From Myxococcales bacterium (GTDB lineage: Bacteria; Myxococcota_A; Polyangia; Fen-1088), in assembly GCA_025350815.1 (NCBI GenBank), contig JANXXE010000006.1, positions 60,662-124,661 on the forward strand: a stretch of DNA of 64,000 bases, in the 5' to 3' direction. Positions within the stretch are counted from its first letter, which is position 1, and each line of letters begins with the position of its first letter. Under the pieces are notes generated by a model that made no database searches, was not told the origin of the DNA, and saw only the letters and a list, made by a program, of their open reading frames with translations. Made by a program: the position numbers and the translations under genes. Shown here piece after piece: positions 57,290-64,000 of this stretch.

Positions 57290-57318
57290 TTGACAGGGTG
57301 GTCGGGCGCCAGTAGCGT
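57290..57318 (+). promoter_or_regulatory. Promoter of the histone-H1-like gene
   Basis: TTGACA (57290-57295), 17 bp, TAGCGT (57313-57318), 14 bp to the ATG, no ribosome site. Confidence 0.6.
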
Positions 57319-57332
57319 CGTGACCTGACGCC

Positions 57333-57896
57333 ATGGCGGCTTCGAAGACTAAGAAGGCTGGGGGACGACACCGAGGTGGCACGAAGGCGAGATCCCCGAA
57401 GGGTGCAGCTAGGCGCTCACGGGCCGCCAAGGCGGCTGGTAGGGTCGGCAAGGTGACGAAGACGACGACGAAGACCACGACGAAGACCACGACGAAGGCC
57501 ACGACGAAGGCGACGACGAAGGCGACGGTAGTAAAGAAGCCGGCGGTCAAGGCGGAACTGAAGAAGGCCGCCGTAGCGGGGGAAGGGAAGAAGTCGCTGA
57601 CTGGCAAAGCGGTGCCGATGCGCGACAAAACGCCTGCGGCCAGCAAGACGCCTGTGGTCAGCAAGACTGTGCTCAGCAAGACGGCTGCGACACTCGTGAA
57701 GGGCCGGGCTGACGGGGGCGCCGTCCCCGAGGGGTTTGCCACGGGGCAGGTACCGCCCAGGGAGGCGTCGAAGCTGCTGGAAGTGCCGTTGAGGCGGTTT
57801 GAAGGGGCTCCGCCGGCCGGAGTTTACCAGGTTGTGCCGAGCGACCGCGGGCCACCGCCACCGCTGCCCACGCCGATAGCCAGTTTTATATTCTGA
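57333..57896 (+). CDS. Histone-H1-like Lys/Ala/Thr-rich protein
   Basis: A protein of 187 residues. Residues 1-120 are strongly basic and repetitive: KTKKAGGRHRGGTKARSPKG, then TTKT and TTKA tetrapeptides (six units) and KKPAVKAELKKAAVAG. This is the composition of bacterial H1-like and AlgP-like nucleoid proteins, which bind DNA through disordered Lys tails. The last 60 residues are different (VPLRRFEGAPPAGVYQVVP, then a Pro-rich end). The minus-strand ORF 57254-57742 over it is a shadow. It is 23 bp upstream of jag and probably shares its transcript. Confidence 0.7.
   Translation: MAASKTKKAGGRHRGGTKARSPKGAARRSRAAKAAGRVGKVTKTTTKTTTKTTTKATTKATTKATVVKKPAVKAELKKAAVAGEGKKSLTGKAVPMRDKTPAASKTPVVSKTVLSKTAATLVKGRADGGAVPEGFATGQVPPREASKLLEVPLRRFEGAPPAGVYQVVPSDRGPPPPLPTPIASFIF
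57455..57528 (+). repeat. 12-bp tandem repeat coding TTKT/TTKA units
   Basis: Units of the form ACGACGAAGACC, later ACGACGAAGGCC/GCG, repeat about six times within the H1-like gene. Such tracts change copy number by slippage, so length may vary between strains. Confidence 0.75.
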
Positions 57897-57919
57897 GTCT
57901 CAAAAGAGGAGCAAGAGAG

Positions 57920-58408
57920 ATGACCGACAGCGCCGCTTGGGCCGAGCAACGAGAAAGCGCCGCGGGCGTTTTGCGGGATATTTTGGACCGCATGGGCGTC
58001 GACGCGGAAGTGAGTGCGTTCGACGATGGGGAGAGGATCATCCTGGACGCGCACGGGTCCGAGTCCGGTCTGGTCATCGGGAAGAAGGGGTCAACCCTGG
58101 ACGCCCTGCAGTACCTGGTGAATCGGATCGTGTTCAAAAAGCCCGGCGAGAGGGCCATGGTCGTTGTCGATGCCGAAGGCTACAGAGGCCGACGGGAGGA
58201 TTCGCTGGCAGATCTGGCGAAGCGGCTGGCCGAGAAGGCGGAGCGTTCGGGGCGACCTGTTCCTGTCGAGCCGATGAGTGCACACGACAGACGGATTGTT
58301 CACGTGACGCTCGCGGATCATCCGGGAGTCACGACCGAGTCGGAGGGGGAGGGCATGATGCGGCGGGTGGTGATTTTCCCGAAGGCGCCAGTCGCGGAAG
58401 CTATTTAG
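57920..58408 (+). CDS. jag: Jag/KhpB-like RNA-binding protein (KH and R3H)
   Basis: A protein of 162 residues with the ribosome site AGAGGAGCAAGAGAG. The KH domain has GLVIGKKGSTLDALQYLVNRIV and the R3H domain has PMSAHDRRIVHVTLADHPGVTTESEGEG with the RxxxH core. KhpB-type proteins bind RNA and affect cell division and wall growth. In many genomes jag follows yidC; here it is 13 kb away on the other side of gyrB. It converges with bioD, sharing 8 bp. Confidence 0.92.
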   Translation: MTDSAAWAEQRESAAGVLRDILDRMGVDAEVSAFDDGERIILDAHGSESGLVIGKKGSTLDALQYLVNRIVFKKPGERAMVVVDAEGYRGRREDSLADLAKRLAEKAERSGRPVPVEPMSAHDRRIVHVTLADHPGVTTESEGEGMMRRVVIFPKAPVAEAI

Positions 58409-59138
58409 GGTACCTGGGCCCAAAGGCGGCGGCGAAGAGGCTGTCGGTAGTTACAGCTTGGGCAAAGGCAGCAGCGAGCTGATCGGGATCTGTTGAGAGG
58501 ATATAGGGCAGGATGCCCAGGGGCGTGACGCCGGTGAGGGAGGTTATGAGGGCCGCGTTCGAGGCCTGATCGGGGGTGGGTGAGGGACTGGTGTTGACGA
58601 GGATGAGGCCCGCGAGGGGAATGTCGCGGCGGCGGATTTCGGCTATCGCGAGGGCTGTGTGGTTGACGGTGCCGAGGGAGTTTCGCGCGATGAGAAGCAG
58701 AGGCAGGCCGAGGGCGGTGGCAATTTGGGCGCTGGTAAGGTCGGCCCCGTAGGGGGTCAACAAACCGCCCGCGGATTCGACCAGCAGGGGGGAGCCGCCT
58801 CGGGCGAGGTGAGCGGCGGCAGCGAGCACGGCTGTGAGAGTGATGGTGGTGCCAACGAGGGCAGCGGCAGCGGCCGGCGCGAGGGGTGCCGCGAAGGAGA
58901 ACGGACAGATCTCCGCAAGGGCGAGGTCGGTTCGCCCCGCAGCGATGCGGAGCCGTTCGGCGTCACGGGGCAAGGGGTCGGCATCCGTCTCGGCGGGTTT
59001 GAAGGGGACAAACGATTGCCCTCGTTGCAGGCAGAGGCGCAAGAGGGCGCAGCCGACCGTCGTCTTGCCGACAGCGGTGTCAGTGCCGGCCAGGAAGATG
59101 CCTCGGAAGCCGTGCGGCATGGGACTTGGGTTAGGCAT
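58401..59138 (-). CDS. bioD: Dethiobiotin synthase
   Basis: A protein of 245 residues. GIFLAGTDTAVGKTTVGCALL is the Walker A-like ATP site; FKPAETD and LLVESAGGLLTPYG carry the substrate-binding Lys and Gly-rich loop. It closes the ureido ring of biotin from diaminopelargonic acid and CO2. It starts 14 bp after the bioF stop. The Met at codon 7 (MPHGFRG) is an alternative start. Confidence 0.93.
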   Translation of the reverse strand: MPNPSPMPHGFRGIFLAGTDTAVGKTTVGCALLRLCLQRGQSFVPFKPAETDADPLPRDAERLRIAAGRTDLALAEICPFSFAAPLAPAAAAALVGTTITLTAVLAAAAHLARGGSPLLVESAGGLLTPYGADLTSAQIATALGLPLLLIARNSLGTVNHTALAIAEIRRRDIPLAGLILVNTSPSPTPDQASNAALITSLTGVTPLGILPYILSTDPDQLAAAFAQAVTTDSLFAAAFGPRYPK

Positions 59139-59152
59139 GGCCTGGGGGCGGC

Positions 59153-60346
59153 TTAGACGGAGGGTGGCGCGGGGTGGGGTAGGGCCAGGGCGCCGAACGC
59201 GCGGGTTAAGAGGCGGATGTCTTGGGGCTCGTGGGCGGCGGACACCGTTGCGCGGAGGCGGGCGGTGCCTTCCGGGACGGTGGGCGGTCGGATGGCCTGC
59301 AGGAAGATGCCCTCGGCCCGCAAGCGGGCGGATGCGGCGAGGGCCGCCTGATCTGTGCCGAGGAGGATCGGGAAGATGGCCGTGGAGATCACCGAAGGGG
59401 AGCGATGGGGTGTTGTGATGGCGCCCAGTTCCCGTATGTGGTCGTGCAGGCGGGATCGCAGGCGATCCCCCTCGGTAGAGCGGATGATGGCCAGGGCGGC
59501 CAAGGCGGCCGCAGCGACTGGTGGGGGTGGGGCGGTGGTGAAGAGGAAGGTGCGCGCCCGATTGACGAGCGTGGTGCGCAGAGTGTGGGAGCCGGACACG
59601 AATCCCCCAGATGAACCGAAGGCTTTGCCGAGGGTGCCGATGAGGACGTCAGGGCGGACGCCGAAATGCGGGCAAAAGCCGCGGCCGCCGGGTCCTAGAG
59701 CGCCGAGGGCATGAGCCTCGTCGACAATCAGGGCCGCGCTGTGCCGGCCGGCGAGGGCGGCGAGATCGGCGAGCGGTGCCACGTCGCCGTCCATGCTAAA
59801 GGCCGATTCCGTCACAATGAAGCGGCGGCGAAAGGAGGGTGCGGCTGGTGCGCCAAGGGCCCCTGACAGGGCCGCGAGATCGAGGTGGGGGTAGACGACC
59901 ACGGTGGCGCGGGACAGGCGGCATCCGTCGACGATGCTGGCGTGGTTGGCGGCGTCCGAGAGGATAAGATCGTTGGGGCCGGCCAGGGCCGTGATGACAC
60001 CGATGTTCGCCTGGTATCCGGTGGGAAAGAGCAGCGTGGCTGGTCTGTCCAAGAATGAGGCCAAGGCTGCCTCAAGCTCGCGGTGTTCCGGGAAGTCGCC
60101 GGAGACAAGACGGGCGGCGCCGGCGCCGAAGCCAGAACGACGGGCTGATTCCGACGCGGCGGTCAGCAGTGACGGGTGGCAGGCAAGGCCAAGGTAGTCG
60201 TTTGACGAGAACGAAACGAGAGCCTGGCCGGCAACTTGCGTGTGGACTCGGGAGTTTCCGGCGTGAGCGGGGCAGCTGCGCAGTCGGTGGGCCGCCTCCA
60301 AGGCAGTCAGATCAGATTGCAGCGCTTGTTCGAATGTACCGAGCAT
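59153..60346 (-). CDS. bioF: 8-amino-7-oxononanoate synthase
   Basis: The start is ATG 60346 (MLGTFEQALQSDLTALEAAHRLR), 397 residues; the 68 residues before it in the track are non-coding. Motifs: FSSNDYLGLACHP, SDAANHASIVDG, VDEAHALGALGPGGRG and LIGTLGKAFGSSGG with the PLP Lys. It condenses pimeloyl thioester with alanine in biotin synthesis. The promoter TTGACA-N17-TAACGT ends 7 bp before the ATG with no ribosome site. Its companion bioD is downstream; bioA and bioB are not in the window. Confidence 0.94.
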   Translation of the reverse strand: MLGTFEQALQSDLTALEAAHRLRSCPAHAGNSRVHTQVAGQALVSFSSNDYLGLACHPSLLTAASESARRSGFGAGAARLVSGDFPEHRELEAALASFLDRPATLLFPTGYQANIGVITALAGPNDLILSDAANHASIVDGCRLSRATVVVYPHLDLAALSGALGAPAAPSFRRRFIVTESAFSMDGDVAPLADLAALAGRHSAALIVDEAHALGALGPGGRGFCPHFGVRPDVLIGTLGKAFGSSGGFVSGSHTLRTTLVNRARTFLFTTAPPPPVAAAALAALAIIRSTEGDRLRSRLHDHIRELGAITTPHRSPSVISTAIFPILLGTDQAALAASARLRAEGIFLQAIRPPTVPEGTARLRATVSAAHEPQDIRLLTRAFGALALPHPAPPSV

Positions 60347-60353
60347 CGGCCAG

Positions 60354-60382
60354 ACGTTAGGTGGACCTGCCAAGGGTGTCAA
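60354..60382 (-). promoter_or_regulatory. Promoter of bioF-bioD
   Basis: Minus strand TTGACA (60382-60377), 17 bp, TAACGT (60359-60354), then 7 bp to the ATG. No BirA operator (TTGTAACC-type palindrome) was seen, so biotin control, if any, must work otherwise. Confidence 0.65.
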
Positions 60383-60415
60383 AAGGGAGGTGAGACCCGC
60401 GCGGCGAGCGAGGAT

Positions 60416-60431
60416 TGTTTCACGTGGAACA
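60416..60431. promoter_or_regulatory. parS: parS-like site overlapping the rsmG stop codon
   Basis: TGTTTCACGTGGAACA has one mismatch to each of the two common parS consensus forms, TGTTTCACGTGAAACA and TGTTCCACGTGGAACA. Its CACGTG core is centred where ParB binds. It covers the last codons and stop of rsmG. ParB loads at such sites near origins to segregate chromosomes; no parA or parB gene is in the window. It is about 14 kb from dnaA. Confidence 0.75.
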
Positions 60432-61073
60432 TTGGGCGAGGAAGACCCCAAGGACCCGCCTTCGACCGTCTGCCAGTACGTAGGCCCTTGTAGCCGATGG
60501 CGGCGGCGAGATCCCTGCCATCCCGTCGTCCGTGCCGAAGACGATGACACGGCCGCCCGGGGTCACGAGACCCGCCCCGATTGCAAGCCACTCGGCCGGT
60601 GGGAAGGTCGCGCGCGACAGCGCGGCGTCAAACGCCGGGTCCGCGGCAATCGCCTCGACCCGGGCAGCCCGAATCTCGACATTCGCAAGACCCAACTCCC
60701 GGACGATGGTGCGAAGAAAGGCCACGCGCTTGGCCCGTGGCTCGACCAGCGTCACTCGACAGTTGGGGCAAAGTACGGCAAACGGAATCGCCGGAAGTCC
60801 GCCGCCTGAACCAACGTCGACAACGCGGCATGGCGTCGTCAACACAGCGGCCAGAGCGAAGGAATCCGGGAGATGCTCGGCGACGAGATCTGCCTCCGAG
60901 CCCGGGCCCGTCAAGTTGATGTGGCTGTTCCAGTGCCGCAACCTATTGAAATATAGCGACAACATCAGCTGCTGGTCTTCGGTCAGGGAAAATCCCGAGC
61001 CCTTTGCGACGCGTTGAAGCGACTCGCTCAGGGACTTCGGGCTTGACCGACCGTCGGCAGCTCCGCGGCTCAC
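60420..61073 (-). CDS. rsmG: 16S rRNA (guanine527-N7)-methyltransferase
   Basis: A protein of 217 residues starting at GTG 61073. Motifs are FNRLRHWNSHINLTG, LPDSFALAAVL, VVDVGSGGGLPAIPFAVL (SAM site), VTLVEPRAKRVAFLRTIVRELGL and ALSRATFPPAEW. It methylates G527 of 16S rRNA; loss gives low-level streptomycin resistance in other bacteria. In many genomes rsmG is followed by parA-parB; here bioF follows. Confidence 0.95.
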   Translation of the reverse strand: MSRGAADGRSSPKSLSESLQRVAKGSGFSLTEDQQLMLSLYFNRLRHWNSHINLTGPGSEADLVAEHLPDSFALAAVLTTPCRVVDVGSGGGLPAIPFAVLCPNCRVTLVEPRAKRVAFLRTIVRELGLANVEIRAARVEAIAADPAFDAALSRATFPPAEWLAIGAGLVTPGGRVIVFGTDDGMAGISPPPSATRAYVLADGRRRVLGVFLAQCST

Positions 61074-61194
61074 GACGGACCACCAGAACGAGCATTGTTG
61101 CAGTAAGCTACATTACTATTTCCGACGCCCAACGAATTCTCTCCGAGGATCCGCCGGCGCCGAATTCCACGAAGGAAATTAAAGGGATCCAAGT

Positions 61195-61223
61195 TTGCCG
61201 CCGAATGTCGGTGGCGATATAGT
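61195..61223 (+). promoter_or_regulatory. Promoter of the PATAN response regulator gene
   Basis: TTGCCG (61195-61200), 17 bp, TATAGT (61218-61223), then 12 bp to the GTG start at 61236. There is no ribosome site in between. Confidence 0.6.
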
Positions 61224-61235
61224 CGCTCGGCGGAC

Positions 61236-63710
61236 GTGGGTATGCAGACCGGGGGAACCAAGCACAGTCTCCTTCTCGTGGATGGCGATCCGAACAGCCT
61301 TCGGGTGCTGGACGTGAGTCTCAAGAAGGCAGGTTTCCAGGTTACCGCCACCACCAGCGCAGCGGAGGCCCTCGCGGCTCTCGAAATCGCCGTACCCGAC
61401 CTGATCATCTCCGACACCCATATGACCGAGATGGATGGCTTCGAGCTCTGCCGTCGCATCAAGGAACGTCCCGAGTGGTCCAAGATCTCGTTCATCTTTT
61501 TATCCGGCCACAAGTCCATCGAGGCCAAGGTGCGCGGGCTGGAGCTGGGCGTCGAGGACTACCTTACCAAGCCCATCTATATAAAGGAGATCACGACGCG
61601 CGTGCGCATGTTGCTTCAGCGGCAGCAGCGCGAGCGGCTTGAGTCAAGTCGGGAAGGACGTACCAAGTTCTCGGGCCAGCTGACCGACATCGGTGTCATC
61701 GACCTGGTGCAGACCATCGAGGTCAACCGCAAGTCCGGCATCATTCACATTCAGAGTCGCGAGAATCGAAAGGGGGCGATCTACTTTCGCGACGGCAAGG
61801 TCATCGACGCGGAAGTCGGACGCCTCTCGGGTCCGGATGCCCTCTACCGGTTGTTCTCCTGGTCGGAGGGTTTGTTCGAGGTCGAATTCAAAAGCATTCG
61901 CCGCAAGGACATCATCGAGCTGTCACAGCAGGCCCTGCTGATGGAGGGCATGCGGCGCCTCGACGAGTGGACGCACCTGCTCGACACGTTGCCGCCGCTT
62001 GAAACAGTCTTCGAGGTCGACTACCAGCTGTTGGCCAAGCGTCTGGCCGAGATCCCGGACGAGGTCAATCGGATCCTGCGCCTGTTCGACGGTCGCCGCT
62101 CGCTGGCGCAAGTGATCGACGACTGCGATTTTCCCGATCTCGAGGCCCTTTCAATCATTGGCCGTCTGCACGGGGTCAGTGTCATCTACGAGTCCCACGC
62201 CGCGCACGCCCAGGACGCACCGACGGTCGTCAAGGGCCCCGATCCGGGCGCTGAACGGCTGGACCGCTGGTTGGCCCGCGGGGACTCGACCCAGGTCGGC
62301 CCGACCGACGGCGGGCACGCCGAAGTCCCCGAAGCCGTCGACGACATCTCGGCCGACGAGCCCGGGCGGGCGGAGGAAGATTTCGGCGAAGTGCGCACAG
62401 CGGCCGGTGCGGTCGATCCACGACTGTCGGAGCCCGAAGGTTTGCCCGAACCCGATCCGCAGGAAGCGTCGGGCTGGCCGGCCGATTTTCTGTCGGGTCC
62501 CGAGGCTGACGATGCCGGCGCCCTCCCCGTGGCCGCTTCCGCCAGTCCGGGCGTCGATGGGTTGGAACTGGAGGACGGCCCCGCGGCCGAAGCGCCTGCC
62601 GATGTGGTCAGCGATGGCTCCGACTTGTCTGAACCGGTACAAGGGGCCCCCACGCCACGGGCAGCTACGCTGCACGGCCATCCGCAGCTCGCGGCGACCT
62701 TCGGCGAGGATTTGTTCGCCGATGAAGGGGTCTCCGAAGAAGCGCTGTTTTCCGATCCGCCGCCCACCACGGGTGGTAACCAGCCACTGACAGGTATCGG
62801 CGCCGTCGCCAGCAACCGACCAGTCGTCGCCCAGACCGAGGGCGCCGCCGGAGCCGCATCCGAGATGGGCGCAGCGGGCCCCGACGTAGCGGGATCGCAG
62901 GCTGCCCTCGCCGCCATGGTCGGCCGTCCCAACGACGTGGACACATTGACCAGCACCGAAATGGCCGCGGAGCTGGGCCTGCCGTCGAATCGCCGGCCGC
63001 TGCTGATTGCCGTCGGCGTTGTCGGAGTCGCCGGTGTCTTGTTTGCCCTGTCGAAGGCCCAGATAGGACCCTTCGGCGTGGCCCACAAACCGGTAGTCAC
63101 CGCAGCGGCGCCCGGCCCGAAGAAGGTGGTTGTCCCCGTCGAGCCCGATGCCGCCCCGATAACAGCGCCGTCGCCAGCGCCGTCGCCGCCCGTCGTGGCC
63201 AAGACACCTTCCGCCGCTGTTGCACAGGTGCCGCCCTCGCCCCCGGTCTCCGCGCCGTCACCCGCCAAGCCGCCCGCGTTGCCCGTCCGCCCATCGGTGG
63301 CGTCCGTACCGTCCGTGCCCGTCGCGGCGAAGGTCGTCCCCGAGGCGCCGCCTGCGTCGGATTTCCCCGCGGCGAAAGCCACGTGTCGAAAGGCTTATGA
63401 GAGCCGCAAGTACAAGGACATTGTCCTCGCCTGCAAGCGGGCCCTGGAGATCAAAGCGGATGCGGCTGACGTCATGGTGATGCTGGCCCACGCCGAGCTG
63501 GATCGGGGGCGCGCGGGCCAGGCGCTTGCCTGGGCCACCAAGGCGGCCGCCGCGGATCCGAATCTCGCCGAGGCATATGTATTCATCGGCGGTGCGGAAC
63601 AAGAGGCTGGCCGGCGCCGTGAGGCCAAGGACGCGTACAAGAAATACCTTGAGCTTGCGCCCAAAGGGCAGTATGCGAACGATGTTCGGGCCATCATTGG
63701 GGGCCTCTAA
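61236..63710 (+). CDS. Response regulator with PATAN (DUF4388), transmembrane segment and TPR
   Basis: A protein of 824 residues with GTG start (an ATG two codons on is possible). The receiver spans about 10-125: SLLLVDGDPNSLRVLD, LIISDTHMTEMDGFELC with the acceptor Asp, YLTKPIYIKE. The DUF4388/PATAN domain spans about 140-260: FSGQLTDIGVIDLVQTIEVN, GAIYFRDGKVIDAEVG. A long acidic Pro/Ala-rich region follows, then one predicted transmembrane helix near 590 (LLIAVGVVGVAGVLFAL), a Pro-rich segment and TPR units at the end (CRKAYESRKYKDIVLACKR, RGRAGQALAWATKAAA). A cytosolic receiver joined to an outside TPR module is unusual. PATAN proteins relate to motility and development in myxobacteria; the function here is unknown. 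Confidence 0.88.
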   Translation: MGMQTGGTKHSLLLVDGDPNSLRVLDVSLKKAGFQVTATTSAAEALAALEIAVPDLIISDTHMTEMDGFELCRRIKERPEWSKISFIFLSGHKSIEAKVRGLELGVEDYLTKPIYIKEITTRVRMLLQRQQRERLESSREGRTKFSGQLTDIGVIDLVQTIEVNRKSGIIHIQSRENRKGAIYFRDGKVIDAEVGRLSGPDALYRLFSWSEGLFEVEFKSIRRKDIIELSQQALLMEGMRRLDEWTHLLDTLPPLETVFEVDYQLLAKRLAEIPDEVNRILRLFDGRRSLAQVIDDCDFPDLEALSIIGRLHGVSVIYESHAAHAQDAPTVVKGPDPGAERLDRWLARGDSTQVGPTDGGHAEVPEAVDDISADEPGRAEEDFGEVRTAAGAVDPRLSEPEGLPEPDPQEASGWPADFLSGPEADDAGALPVAASASPGVDGLELEDGPAAEAPADVVSDGSDLSEPVQGAPTPRAATLHGHPQLAATFGEDLFADEGVSEEALFSDPPPTTGGNQPLTGIGAVASNRPVVAQTEGAAGAASEMGAAGPDVAGSQAALAAMVGRPNDVDTLTSTEMAAELGLPSNRRPLLIAVGVVGVAGVLFALSKAQIGPFGVAHKPVVTAAAPGPKKVVVPVEPDAAPITAPSPAPSPPVVAKTPSAAVAQVPPSPPVSAPSPAKPPALPVRPSVASVPSVPVAAKVVPEAPPASDFPAAKATCRKAYESRKYKDIVLACKRALEIKADAADVMVMLAHAELDRGRAGQALAWATKAAAADPNLAEAYVFIGGAEQEAGRRREAKDAYKKYLELAPKGQYANDVRAIIGGL

Positions 63711-63731
63711 CGCTCGTCATCTGTTCTTGCC

Positions 63732-64000
63732 GTGCTGGTTCTTGGCCTCGAAACTTCCTGCGATGAGACGGCGGCGGCTGTTGTCGAAGACGGACGACAC
63801 GTCCTGTCCGACATAGTCGCGTCGCAGGTGCTGGTGCATGCAGAGTACGGCGGCGTGGTACCCGAGGTGGCATCCCGCCAGCACTTGGCGACGGTCGTGC
63901 CCGTAATCCGCCGCGCGGTGAGCGCTGCTGGGATAGAATTTCGCGCCCTCGACGGCATAGCTGTCACCTGCGGCCCGGGTCTGGTGGGCGCGCTGCTGGT
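63732..64000 (+). CDS. tsaD: tRNA threonylcarbamoyladenosine synthase subunit TsaD (partial)
   Basis: Not in the track because it runs off the right edge. From GTG 63732 the frame reads [20 protein letters not shown], then [22 protein letters not shown] and [12 protein letters not shown], the N-terminal actin-like fold of TsaD with its metal-binding His (SRQH). It transfers threonylcarbamoyl to A37 of tRNAs with TsaB and TsaE. About 89 residues are visible. Confidence 0.95.
   Translation, partial: MLVLGLETSCDETAAAVVEDGRHVLSDIVASQVLVHAEYGGVVPEVASRQHLATVVPVIRRAVSAAGIEFRALDGIAVTCGPGLVGALL

Noticed and set aside
57254-57742. Minus-strand ORF with Phe/Val repeats that look like a membrane protein
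   Set aside because: It is the complement of the TTKT repeats in the H1-like gene. The plus strand has a promoter and the ORF start is inside pepA's upstream region.
58300-58316. Second parS-like site (TTCACGTGAC) inside jag
   Set aside because: Only the central CACGTG and a few flanking bases match; several mismatches in the arms.

Overview
The window looks like a high-GC chromosome segment from a Myxococcota-type (delta-proteobacterial) organism. The clues are a CdnL/CarD protein, a DUF4388 (PATAN) response regulator, AstA, DUF1844, a CxxC zinc-ribbon protein, a sigma-54 activator, and several secreted lipoproteins with Asp/Ala-rich linkers. This assignment is inferred from gene content and style, not from a database search. 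The window spans the chromosomal replication origin region: rpmH-rnpA-yidD-yidC run leftward and dnaA-dnaN-recF-gyrB run rightward from about 45.4-46.2 kb.

Layout. 0-5.3 kb: end of a zinc-ribbon gene, a lipoprotein, the 3' remnant of a D-aminoacylase gene, then a leftward operon of an NAD-dependent epimerase, an ABC exporter pair and a membrane protein. 5.3-20.4 kb: malQ with an unusual PqqD-like/HlyD-like fusion, an aldose-epimerase-like protein, a CotH-kinase lipoprotein, a lytic transglycosylase, ssb, a large lipoprotein, then deacetylase, astA and a sigma-54 response regulator. 20.4-30.6 kb: a secretion-chaperone-like/YbjN protein and a complete leftward Bat operon (moxR, DUF58, DUF4381-like, batA, batB, batC, batD, batE) ending in an aminotransferase. 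30.7-42.6 kb: two small conserved proteins, a TlyA-RlmL rRNA methyltransferase fusion, pyruvate carboxylase, a porin, a lipoprotein, thiE, uvrB, trmB and transaldolase. 42.6-52.8 kb: the origin block. 52.8-64 kb: a two-gene locus resembling a type III needle subunit and TPR chaperone, a lipoprotein, a broken IS3 transposase, carD, pepA, a histone-H1-like protein, jag/khpB, bioF-bioD, a parS-like site at the end of rsmG, the PATAN regulator and the start of tsaD.

Regulation visible in the sequence. Several sigma-70-like promoters can be read with 17-bp spacing: rpmH, carD, pepA, the H1-like gene, bioF, the PATAN regulator, the deacetylase and the aldose epimerase. In many of them the -10 element ends only 6-14 bp before the start codon and there is no Shine-Dalgarno sequence, so leaderless or near-leaderless mRNAs seem common here. 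rpmH, carD, moxR, ssb and jag instead have leaders or clear ribosome sites. The canonical origin neighbourhood is partly rearranged: jag and rsmG lie 13-16 kb away from yidC, on the far side of gyrB.

No tRNA, rRNA, CRISPR array, prophage or intact insertion sequence was recognised. The most unusual items are the TlyA-RlmL fusion, the needle-like locus beside gyrB, the parS-like site overlapping the rsmG stop codon, and the leaderless promoter pattern.
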